This document shows, piece by piece, positions 24,490-31,463 of a stretch of 32,847 bases of DNA. A program made the translations under genes and the position numbers. Numbering within the stretch: the first letter of the stretch is position 1; each line of letters opens with the position of its first letter. The stretch comes from Bacillota bacterium (lineage in GTDB: Bacteria > Bacillota > UBA4882 > UBA8346), in NCBI GenBank assembly GCA_012728785.1, contig JAAYEK010000162.1, positions 1 to 32,847 of the forward strand, read 5' to 3'. The notes beneath the pieces were generated by a model. It ran no database searches. It was not told the origin of the DNA and saw only the letters and a program-made list of their open reading frames with translations.

Positions 24490-24720
24490 ATAGTAATGGA
24501 TCAACCAATGGTAGGCGCCATTAAGTAACTGGTAGACAAGGATTAACAAGCCGTAGGAATCATTCTGTAATACGTAGGAAGCTTTGAACAACCCGTAGAG
24601 ATGGCTGAGTACGTCGTAGAGAACCTTGAGCAACCCGTAGGAACCCTTGACAAAGTCGTAGGAATCATTGTGTAATCCGTAGGAATGGATGAGTATGTCG
24701 TAGGAATCATTGAGTAAGTA
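24490..24720. repeat. Eleven 21-bp tandem repeats upstream of an unknown gene
   Basis: From 24511 to 24720 ten units of exactly 21 bp begin with GTAG; a degenerate unit at 24490-24510 starts ATAG. The most regular copies (24553, 24658, 24700) begin GTAGGAATCATT. Position 12 is T in all eleven. Units diverge in the middle but keep exact length, so the period is two turns of B-DNA. The plus-strand frames contain many stops. On the minus strand one frame is open through the array but has no normal start. It ends 27 nt before the ATG of the next gene. The rest of 24279-24489 shows no gene. Confidence 0.85.
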
Positions 24721-24747
24721 TTAAACTAATAAGGGTGGTAAATGTAA

Positions 24748-25419
24748 ATGGCCAATCTTAAAACCGGACTCGACCAATTTCTCTTATCAGCCCAAGTTAT
24801 GATCAATAACGCCCTAACTGATGAAGTAATCAGACAGTCCTTGGCAGCCTATGGATATACTGATGAAACCTTGCTTGCCGGGAAAAAACTCTACGAAAAT
24901 GTTACGGACTTACAAAACATCCGGCACAGAGAGTACGGTGAACAGATCGCCGCTACCTCCGAGTTGAAAAAGAGTAGGGAAAAAGCTAAACGACAATATA
25001 TGAAGACTTTAAAAATCGCCCGAGTGGCTTTGAAAGAAAGCGCCAAAGCCAGTAAAGCCATTATGCTTCACGGCGTCCGGAAACGGAACTTCTCCGGCTG
25101 GCTGGAACAAGCCCAGGCTTTTTATGCCAACCTCATTTGCGACGATGAATTTATCGCTTGCCTCTCCGCTTATGGCTACACCCAAGCAAAACTAGAAGAA
25201 GAATTTGCTATCATCAATAAAGTTATTGCCAAACACCTGATTCAAAAGAAGGAAACCGGTGAAGCCCAAGAAGCCACCGTCATTAGAGACAAAGCCCTTG
25301 ATGACTTGGCAGCTTGGATCTCTGATTTTAAGGTTGTGGCTAGGGTGGCTTTGGCGGAAAACCCGCAACAGCTGGAGAAACTGGGGATAGTCATTAAAGT
25401 TAATTGTAAAGAATTTTAA
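24748..25419 (+). CDS. Hypothetical helical protein with internal duplication
   Basis: A 223-residue protein I do not recognise. It is rich in Ala, Lys and Glu and appears almost all-helical and soluble. It consists of two similar halves: SLAAYGYTDETL (about 31-42) matches CLSAYGYTQAKL (about 138-149), and KIARVAL (89-95) matches VVARVAL (196-202), a repeat unit of about 107-110 residues joined by a basic linker (SKAIMLHGVRKRNF). Duplicated four-helix or rod-like folds fit, but the function is unknown. ATG 24748 has GGGTGG upstream. The 21-bp repeats sit directly in front and may control it. Confidence 0.8.
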   Translation: MANLKTGLDQFLLSAQVMINNALTDEVIRQSLAAYGYTDETLLAGKKLYENVTDLQNIRHREYGEQIAATSELKKSREKAKRQYMKTLKIARVALKESAKASKAIMLHGVRKRNFSGWLEQAQAFYANLICDDEFIACLSAYGYTQAKLEEEFAIINKVIAKHLIQKKETGEAQEATVIRDKALDDLAAWISDFKVVARVALAENPQQLEKLGIVIKVNCKEF

Positions 25420-25444
25420 AAAAAGAGGAGAGTGTGCAAATTTA

Positions 25445-25473
25445 TTTACTTTCTGCCAATTTTAAGCTATAAT
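25445..25473 (+). promoter_or_regulatory. Sigma-A-type promoter of the MFS exporter leader
   Basis: TTTACT (25445-25450), 17 bp, then a perfect TATAAT (25468-25473). It lies in the 314-nt non-coding stretch between the helical protein and the MFS gene. A transcript from here would begin near 25480, about 250 nt before the MFS start, and run through the upstream ORF and both terminators. Confidence 0.7.
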
Positions 25474-25526
25474 GATTTATATATCTCGTAGCAATAACTT
25501 TTGGATTTAGGAGTTGAGATTCGGAA

Positions 25527-25565
25527 ATGTGTCACCGCGTAGTTCTTTTAAATGATTTAGCTTAG
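25527..25565 (+). CDS. Putative leader peptide (12 codons) of the MFS attenuator
   Basis: Reads MCHRVVLLNDLA-stop. The TAG stop at 25563-25565 touches the first base of terminator 1. AGGAG (25509-25513) is 13 nt upstream, longer than ideal, with a weaker CGGAA nearer. A ribosome translating or stalled here would physically control folding of the following hairpin, as in known leader-peptide attenuation of drug-exporter genes. Translation is not proven. Confidence 0.4.
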   Translation: MCHRVVLLNDLA

Positions 25566-25590
25566 AAAAGGGAGAAGTATGCCCTTTTTT
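25566..25590 (+). terminator. Terminator 1 in the MFS leader
   Basis: AAAAGGG / CCCTTTT (7 bp, 9-nt loop) followed by Ts. It begins right after the stop codon of the 12-codon upstream ORF and about 90 nt after the predicted transcription start. It would prematurely end the leader transcript. Confidence 0.7.
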
Positions 25591-25676
25591 AGTTGAATCA
25601 ATTTAACGGAATTATGTTGTGCCGGATCAAAGACTCTTTATTGTTGTTCGGATTCATTTAATCCGGATTCAATCTT

Positions 25677-25711
25677 AAAGGAAAGAGGCTTTAAGCCGCT
25701 TTCCTTTTTTT
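25677..25711 (+). terminator. Terminator 2 just before the MFS ribosome-binding site
   Basis: AAAGGAAAG / CTTTCCTTT with an inner GGCT / AGCC (one A-G mismatch between the two stems), then seven Ts. It stops 7 nt before AAAGGA (25719-25724). A strong terminator placed directly in front of a gene is a standard sign of conditional antitermination. A small CGGATT/AATCCG hairpin precedes it. Confidence 0.8.
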
Positions 25712-25732
25712 ATTTTCGAAAGGATGAATATC

Positions 25733-27055
25733 ATGATAAACTTTAAAATCAATTATATAAAAGGTATGGGGAAATTTAACTTGGTTTGGTCGGGGCAGTT
25801 TATATCCTTAATGGGGACTGCTATGACCAAATTCGCTTTACTGATCTGGGCTTACCAACAAACGAGCAAAGCCACGACCACCGCAATGTTTGGTTTCAGC
25901 GCCCTATTACCCTTTGTCTTACTGAGTCCCTTAGCCGGTATGTTGGTAGACCGTATAGACCGTAAGAAGGTGATGGTCTTTGCCGATTTAGGGGCGGGTT
26001 TGGGTACGATTGGGATATTTATTTTACATTCCCTAAATGGACTTCAGATATGGCATTTGTACTTGGCGGAAGCTCTTGCCGGAGCTTGCGAGGCTTTTCA
26101 AGTCCCGGCATATTCCAGCGCCATAACCTTATTGATCCCCAAGGACCAATACTCCCGCGCCCACGGTATGATTTCTCTGGCACACTCCACCTCTCAAATC
26201 GCCGCTCCGATCCTCGCCGGAATATTAATGCCGGTCATCGGCATCCAGGGTGTCATGACCATTGATATCGTCACATTCTTATTTGCTGTCGCCGCCTTAA
26301 TTATAGTAAAAATACCCAACCCGGAATTCAATCGGGATCAATCGAAAGACGATCGATGTTATGGGGAGGACCTTTGGTTCGGTCTGAAATTCCTTGGGAA
26401 ACACAAAGGATTATTGTGGCTGATGCTAATTATTCAAAACATGAATTTTTTATCTGGGTTAACTTACTTCGGCATCCTTCCGGCAATGATTTTGGCTCGT
26501 AGCGCTAACAATCAGATTATTCTGGCAAGCGTTCAAGCAGCCTTAGGCGCTGGGGGCATAGCGGGAAGCATAATCGTTAGTATCTGGGGAGGACCCAAAA
26601 GAAAGGTCCAAATGATAATGATCGCCGGCGCCTGTTCGTTCCTGCTCGGGGACCCTCTTCTGGCGATTGGAAAAACCGGATCCGTTTGGATTGTCGCCGC
26701 TTTTCTGTCATCGTTCTTCATCCCTTTTATTAGCTCTTTTCAGAATGTCTTATGGCAAACAAAGGTTGAGCCGGGGATTCAAGGCCGAGTCTTTTCAATC
26801 AGAGGTATGTTTCAGCAAGCCAGTTTAATGGTGGGCTTTTTATTAGGCGGTTACTTGGCCGACCACATTTTTGAACCGGCGATGACAACTAACTCAGCAA
26901 TAAAAAGTATCTTTGAATTATTGGTCGGTTCGGGAAAAGGTTCCGGAATGGCTTTGATGTTTATTTGCACCGGGATATTAGGCGCTATAACTTGCCTTAG
27001 CGGCTATTTTGTTAAAGAATTTCGGGACTTGGAGGAGACTATGCCCGATCATTAA
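25733..27055 (+). CDS. MFS transporter, DHA3/Mef-like drug exporter
   Basis: A 440-residue protein with 12 predicted membrane helices. Motif A between TM2 and TM3 reads GMLVDRIDRKKVM. Segments such as FQVPAYSSAITLLIPKDQ and FSIRGMFQQASLMVGFLLGG match the DHA3 branch that includes macrolide exporters Mef(A) and related pumps. Substrate is inferred, not shown. ATG 25733 is chosen because AAAGGA gives 8-nt spacing; the in-frame ATG at 25724 overlaps that site. The upstream attenuator would make expression conditional. No obvious terminator separates it from the convergent lipA. Confidence 0.9.
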   Translation: MINFKINYIKGMGKFNLVWSGQFISLMGTAMTKFALLIWAYQQTSKATTTAMFGFSALLPFVLLSPLAGMLVDRIDRKKVMVFADLGAGLGTIGIFILHSLNGLQIWHLYLAEALAGACEAFQVPAYSSAITLLIPKDQYSRAHGMISLAHSTSQIAAPILAGILMPVIGIQGVMTIDIVTFLFAVAALIIVKIPNPEFNRDQSKDDRCYGEDLWFGLKFLGKHKGLLWLMLIIQNMNFLSGLTYFGILPAMILARSANNQIILASVQAALGAGGIAGSIIVSIWGGPKRKVQMIMIAGACSFLLGDPLLAIGKTGSVWIVAAFLSSFFIPFISSFQNVLWQTKVEPGIQGRVFSIRGMFQQASLMVGFLLGGYLADHIFEPAMTTNSAIKSIFELLVGSGKGSGMALMFICTGILGAITCLSGYFVKEFRDLEETMPDH

Positions 27056-27112
27056 GGAGATAGTAATTTACCGGAGATACTTTAAATCTAAAAAATAAAA
27101 AGGCGGAAATAT

Positions 27113-27976
27113 CTAAAAATCCATCGCCAAGCTTGCCGCTTCCCCGGCATGAAACGAACTTCTGACCAACGGACCGGAAGCCACATATTTAAAACCTTTT
27201 TCCAAAGCCAATTCTCGCCATTCTTCAAAGGTTTCCGGTCTGACATACTCCTCCACCGGCAAATGGTTCCGGGTAGGCTGCAAATATTGGCCGATGGTCA
27301 AAATATCGCAATCAACCGCCCGTAGGTCGTCCAGGACCTGTTCAACTTCGCCCCGATTCTCGCCAAGACCAACCATAATCCCGGATTTGGTCAATAGTTT
27401 CCCGCTATATTCCTTGACCCATTGCAACAGCTTTAAGGAACGTCTATAATCCGCCTCAGGTCGAATTCGTTCATATAGACTTGGAACCGTCTCCAAGTTG
27501 TGATTATAGATATCCGGCCCCGTCTCCGCCACGGATAAGATTAGCGCTTTATCCCCTTTAAAATCAGGAGTCAAAACCTCCACAGATACTGTTGCCGAGT
27601 TCTCCTTAATAAGTCTAATAATCTTAATAAACTGAGAAGTCCCTCCATCTAATAGATCGTCTCGAGTCACCGAAGTAATCACCACATGCCGCAAATTCAA
27701 CCGTTTCACCGCTGCCAATACCCGTTCCGGCTCAGTCGGGTCCAGCGGTTGGACTAACCCTTTCGCAACCGCGCAAAAACGGCAATTTCGAGTACAGACA
27801 TCTCCCAAAATTAGAAAAGTAGCTGTCCCCTCCCCATAACATTGCCCCCGGTTCGGACAGCGGGCGCTATAGCAAACGGTATTTAAGTTTAACTCTCGCA
27901 AAACCTCTCGAACCTCATTCGTCTTAACTTCCAACGGCGATTTATTCCGCAACCAATCCGGCAGACGGTCCCGCAC
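27113..27976 (-). CDS. lipA: Lipoyl synthase
   Basis: A radical SAM enzyme that inserts two sulfurs into octanoyl groups to make lipoate for dehydrogenase complexes or the glycine cleavage system. The 287-residue protein has the auxiliary [4Fe-4S] Cys set C35, C40, C46 (CYSARCPNRGQC) and the radical SAM Cys set C61, C65, C68 (CTRNCRFC), plus the C-terminal RSSFHA with the Ser that ligates the auxiliary cluster. It starts with GTG 27976, 9 nt after a GGGAG site, as a TGA blocks upstream starts in that frame. No lipB or lipoate-dependent enzyme is in the window. Confidence 0.97.
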   Translation of the reverse strand: MRDRLPDWLRNKSPLEVKTNEVREVLRELNLNTVCYSARCPNRGQCYGEGTATFLILGDVCTRNCRFCAVAKGLVQPLDPTEPERVLAAVKRLNLRHVVITSVTRDDLLDGGTSQFIKIIRLIKENSATVSVEVLTPDFKGDKALILSVAETGPDIYNHNLETVPSLYERIRPEADYRRSLKLLQWVKEYSGKLLTKSGIMVGLGENRGEVEQVLDDLRAVDCDILTIGQYLQPTRNHLPVEEYVRPETFEEWRELALEKGFKYVASGPLVRSSFHAGEAASLAMDF

Positions 27977-28118
27977 TTCACTTCACTCCCACCTTCTGAC
28001 TACCAGTTAGATCTTACTTTCGGCAAAAATCTGTTGTAATTTTTCTCTTTCCCCGGCAATTCTCCCCTGAGGATCCCTTCTACACCAAACAAAATACCAC
28101 GATCTCGCTATTTAGATA

Positions 28119-28147
28119 TCGACATTTATTTGTTAAAGATGTATAAT
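28119..28147 (+). promoter_or_regulatory. Near-consensus sigma-A promoter for the PilZ gene
   Basis: TCGACA (28119-28124), 17 bp, then TATAAT (28142-28147). The expected start near 28154 leaves a 43-nt leader before ATG 28197. It also rules out the upstream in-frame ATG at 28149. Confidence 0.8.
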
Positions 28148-28196
28148 AATGAAAATGTTACTAATTTACCCGATGCTATTTTTAGGAGGAGTTGTT

Positions 28197-28562
28197 ATGA
28201 AATATAATCATCATGGTAATAGTTATGGTAATTCTTATCGCAACGAACGCCAAATTAGACAAGACATCCGGGTTCCGGCTTCATTTTTGGCGGAATTGGT
28301 CGTCAATGGGCAAACAATCTTTGGGAAACTAGAAGATATTAGCCTAAATGGGGCCAAACTACGTCTTTCCCTTTCCTTACCCATCAAATCCAAAATTGCT
28401 TTGAAGCTTGCCAACCATCATCTAACCTTACAAGGCAATTGCGTCTGGTCTAGTTCTCAAGATTTAATGGCTAATTCATATTTAGCCGGTGTTCGGTTTA
28501 TTGATGTCAATCCCCAACAATATACCGGGCTGCGTCAAATCTTGTTCAATCTAGCAAATTGA
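28197..28562 (+). CDS. PilZ-domain protein (c-di-GMP binding)
   Basis: A 121-residue cytoplasmic protein that probably binds cyclic di-GMP. The N-terminus is Asn/Tyr/His-rich with a repeated GNSY. The ligand motifs are intact: RQDIR (R21 to R25, RxxxR) and D47-x-S49-xx-G52 in EDISLNGAKLRL. A final YLAGVRFIDV closes the beta-barrel. It is a stand-alone PilZ without an effector domain, so it would act on a partner. AGGAGGA lies 6 nt before ATG 28197; a longer frame from 28149 begins before the predicted transcription start. The HD-GYP protein at 31464-32516 may set the ligand level. Confidence 0.9.
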   Translation: MKYNHHGNSYGNSYRNERQIRQDIRVPASFLAELVVNGQTIFGKLEDISLNGAKLRLSLSLPIKSKIALKLANHHLTLQGNCVWSSSQDLMANSYLAGVRFIDVNPQQYTGLRQILFNLAN

Positions 28563-28576
28563 TTGAGATTAGAAGT

Positions 28577-29140
28577 TCATTTATATCTTCGGAGTAATTC
28601 ATTACTGGAAATCCAAACTTCATAAGGGTCCATTGTTCTTTTTAAGGTGGCTTTCTTTTTCGTTTTAAAAGAATAAAAAATTAAGCGTAACACCGATTCC
28701 CAAAAACCTAACCACCACCGTCCCCAACCTGGGGGAATCGGAACTAATGTAAATCCCAACCGTCTAGCGCCAACCGCTAAAACATTGACTCCATAAAAGG
28801 CTTTAATGTTATTCGGGACCAATTTGCCGTCGATCGCTTCAGCTAAAGTTTTAAATTCCTTTTTTAAGATCTCGAACAAACGCCACTCCAGAGAGCGTTC
28901 CGATTGCTCAGCGCCTAGCTCGGTTATTTTTTTATTATTAAAATGAAACTCCCCTACCGGTTCACCTGGGTTGACAGTCACTCCATCATCAGTAACTACT
29001 TGTTTTGGCCCTTGATAATCATGATAACAGATTAATAACAGTCGGTTAACCGAACCGGGAATGGGATTTGCGCCAACCTTTTTTTGATACTGTTCGTCAA
29101 TCCTTTCTCCTATTTTTCTAAGTAATCCGGAGACTAACAT
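28577..29140 (-). CDS. YkoP-like conserved protein in the envelope cluster
   Basis: A 187-residue protein resembling the YkoP-type proteins found beside polysaccharide deacetylases and glucosyltransferases in Firmicutes (family link is from memory). Recognisable parts include LLLICYHDYQGP, PGEPVGEFHFNNKKI, ALYGV-like FYGVNVLAVGARRLGFTLV, and a Trp/Arg-rich GWGRWWLGFWE region that may contact the membrane. A strongly basic tail follows. It overlaps the deacetylase stop by one base and probably acts with it. No catalytic residues are identified. Confidence 0.65.
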   Translation of the reverse strand: MLVSGLLRKIGERIDEQYQKKVGANPIPGSVNRLLLICYHDYQGPKQVVTDDGVTVNPGEPVGEFHFNNKKITELGAEQSERSLEWRLFEILKKEFKTLAEAIDGKLVPNNIKAFYGVNVLAVGARRLGFTLVPIPPGWGRWWLGFWESVLRLIFYSFKTKKKATLKRTMDPYEVWISSNELLRRYK

Positions 29141-29826
29141 TAATCTTTACCTCCCAAAACCTGTTTCATGGTTACAAATGAATATCCCTCGGACTGAAAC
29201 TTGCTAATAATAACAGGTAAAGCTGTTACTGTATTATCGGGAGCACCCGATTCACCGCCTGAATCATGCAAAACAATTATTGTATTAGATTTTAGCTTTT
29301 GGGAAAGTCTTTTGATTATCCCTCTTACCCCGGTTTTTTTATTCCAATCACGCCCATTAGCACTCCACAGGAGGATCTTCAGACCGGATTGGCGCAAGAA
29401 TAGATATTGAAAAAGATTTAGCGCCCCCCAAGGCGGACGAAACCACTCAATCGGCTTTCCTATAATTCTTTCGATGGTTTGCCGCCCTTTAAGGATTGTG
29501 GCTATACTTTTCCATGGGGAAAGTAGGTAAGCATGGCGATGATAGTAAGTATGACAACCGATCTGATGCCCCTCGGCTTTAATTTTCCTAACTAATTCCG
29601 GAAACCGTTCCGCCTTAGCTCCTATTAAAAAAAAGACCGCCGTTATCTGATATTTATGAAGGATTTTCAATACTTCCGGGGTGTAACGAGGATCGGGGCC
29701 GTCATCAAAAGTCAAACAGATTTTAGTCCCCTCTGCCGAACCCTTTTTTATTATTTGGGGGGAGAATAACCTGGCATACCAATCGGTTAAAGGGAATAAC
29801 ATCCCCCATAGTAAAACGATAATCAT
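29140..29826 (-). CDS. Polysaccharide deacetylase (NodB/CE4 family)
   Basis: A 228-residue membrane-anchored CE4 esterase. An N-terminal hydrophobic segment (IIVLLWGMLFPL) acts as a signal anchor. The catalytic motifs are all present: TFDDGPD with D41 and D42, H92-x3-H96 in CHTYYH, RPPWG, and LHDSGG near the C-terminus. It would remove N-acetyl groups from peptidoglycan or another envelope glycan. ATG 29826 is preferred; a TTG at 29841 in frame would add five residues and has a GGCGG nearby, so the start is uncertain. Next to a glycosyltransferase and a YkoP-like gene. Confidence 0.92.
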   Translation of the reverse strand: MIIVLLWGMLFPLTDWYARLFSPQIIKKGSAEGTKICLTFDDGPDPRYTPEVLKILHKYQITAVFFLIGAKAERFPELVRKIKAEGHQIGCHTYYHRHAYLLSPWKSIATILKGRQTIERIIGKPIEWFRPPWGALNLFQYLFLRQSGLKILLWSANGRDWNKKTGVRGIIKRLSQKLKSNTIIVLHDSGGESGAPDNTVTALPVIISKFQSEGYSFVTMKQVLGGKD

Positions 29827-29917
29827 TTCAATCCCAACCAAACAACCGCCTTCATTCTTATAAGATTCTTATTAAATTTATCTAGGTTATATCGCTAACA
29901 AGGGACAAGCAAATCTA

Positions 29918-29995
29918 TCAAAACACACCGATGGCCCTAATCGCCAATAATGACCATACCAACGAATCAATAACGAGCAGCGCTTCTTTAGGCAT
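29918..29995 (-). CDS. Putative 25-residue hydrophobic micropeptide overlapping the glucosyltransferase end
   Basis: ATG 29995 lies in the last codons of the glycosyltransferase in another frame, with GAGGAG 6-8 nt upstream. It reads MPKEALLVIDSLVWS followed by LLAIRAIGVF and stop: a single amphipathic or membrane-spanning helix. The overlap of 8 nt with the upstream gene suggests translational coupling. It is too short for normal gene finders. No family is recognised. Confidence 0.45.
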   Translation of the reverse strand: MPKEALLVIDSLVWSLLAIRAIGVF

Positions 29996-31172
29996 GAATC
30001 TCTCTCCTCACTAAGGGGTTTTGATACTCCCTGAAAAGACGGACCGGAAGAGTAGTTAGATTTAAAATCAAACCGGCGCCCTCCTCTGCCGAATCAGGAG
30101 TGGCTATTTTGAGACAGTTACGTCCAAAATATTGTCGTAACTCATTATCAATTATTAACCGGTTAATCACTTTTTTAAGACCCAAATCTCTTTTGACCAC
30201 AAAAGCGGCCCGATGTTTGGCTAGAAAACGCGCATTAGCCTCCTCATGTCCTGGAGTGGGTTTAAAAATAACCATCGGTAACCCTACTGCTAAAGCCTCG
30301 GAAATAGTAACTCCTCCGGCTTTGGTAACCAACAAATCGCTAACTTTCATTAAGTCGGCAATATTCTCCAGATATTTAAAAGGTCGGACCCGGTATTTTT
30401 GATAAGATACCGATTGTAAACGTTCGTATAAATCCTGATTTAAACCGGTAATGATCACCGGTTGAATATCGGGAGGCAAATCCCGTAACAAAAAGCTAAA
30501 ATGGTTGGTCCCAAAAATTCCATCATTGCCACCCATAAATAAAACTACTTTTGCTTGAGGGTCTAAACCAAATTGTCGCTTAACCTTTTCCGGATCAATT
30601 TTCTTTTTAAAAATGGATAAAATCGGAATACCGGTGATCGCGATTTTTTCTTTGGGAACACCCCGTTTTTCAAGGCCGGCAGCAACTTCCGAAGAACCCA
30701 CCAAATATAGATCGGTCTTAGGATGGATCCATTGGCTATGAACACACATATCGGTAATAACCGTAACTACCGGAACATTCAAAACCCCTGCTTCTTTCAT
30801 TTGGGAAAGTACCCCGGCAGGTAATGGAAAAGTGGAGATAATTACTCTTGGTTCCAAACGGTTAACCAGCATTATCAATTCGCTATAACCCATCCGATTT
30901 AACCTTCGCTGCCAAAAAGAGTCGGGGGAAATATTGCCGGTTGCTTGATAATATAAGGCATATCCTACTGGAAAATGCCGGATGCTTTGAGTATAACTAA
31001 ATTGGCTAATTCGATTAATTAGGGGAAAAAGCAAGTCGCAAAAGTCAATTGTTGTTATTTTAATCCCTGGGGCTTGAATTTGGAGTTCTTGAGTTAAAGC
31101 CCTGGCCACTTGGTTATGACCCCCGCCGTAACTGGCCGACAAGATCAGAATATCCGTATATTCGTTGACCAC
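29988..31172 (-). CDS. Diacylglycerol glucosyltransferase-like enzyme (MGDG synthase/UgtP family)
   Basis: A GT28-type glycosyltransferase of 394 residues. The N-terminal MGDG-synthase domain has LILSASYGGGHNQVARAL, including the lipid-acceptor loop. The C-terminal domain has VVLFMGGNDGIFG, a nucleotide-sugar site in LLVTKAGGVTISEALAVGLPMV and PGHEEANARFLAKHRAA. It would glycosylate diacylglycerol or a similar lipid at the membrane. The GTG start at 31172 follows GAGGTG by 5 nt. It heads a cluster with a micropeptide, a deacetylase and a YkoP-like gene. A spore- or envelope-specific role is possible but inferred. Confidence 0.9.
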   Translation of the reverse strand: MVNEYTDILILSASYGGGHNQVARALTQELQIQAPGIKITTIDFCDLLFPLINRISQFSYTQSIRHFPVGYALYYQATGNISPDSFWQRRLNRMGYSELIMLVNRLEPRVIISTFPLPAGVLSQMKEAGVLNVPVVTVITDMCVHSQWIHPKTDLYLVGSSEVAAGLEKRGVPKEKIAITGIPILSIFKKKIDPEKVKRQFGLDPQAKVVLFMGGNDGIFGTNHFSFLLRDLPPDIQPVIITGLNQDLYERLQSVSYQKYRVRPFKYLENIADLMKVSDLLVTKAGGVTISEALAVGLPMVIFKPTPGHEEANARFLAKHRAAFVVKRDLGLKKVINRLIIDNELRQYFGRNCLKIATPDSAEEGAGLILNLTTLPVRLFREYQNPLVRREIHA

Positions 31173-31397
31173 AATGGCACCTCTTAACCTTTACCTATTT
31201 AATCCTAGTTTATAATTATCATATTAATTTTATCGCCAATATATAGTATAAGCGTTCAATAAGACCATCAAGATAGTATCTCTATTTTACAATTAATCAT
31301 TATTTACGTACCTAATTCAGAATCACCATTGTTATTTTCCTTAAAAACTATCCATAACTTATTAACATTTGACGGCCAAATTCCAAATTCCTGCCAT

Positions 31398-31428
31398 AAA
31401 AAAATAAGGTTGTCTATGACCTCCTTAT
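31398..31428 (-). terminator. Terminator of the HD-GYP gene
   Basis: On the minus strand ATAAGG / CCTTAT with a 13-nt loop is followed by a run of T, about 36 nt after the HD-GYP stop. Stem is short but T-tract is good. The remaining 31173-31397 shows only AT-rich DNA that should contain the glucosyltransferase promoter. Confidence 0.65.
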
Positions 31429-31463
31429 CTAAATCAATAGTTCAATATTACTTACCCTTAAGA

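Noticed and set aside
24490-24720. Possible CRISPR array
   Set aside because: Repeats are contiguous 21-bp units with drifting sequence; there are no unique spacers and no cas genes.
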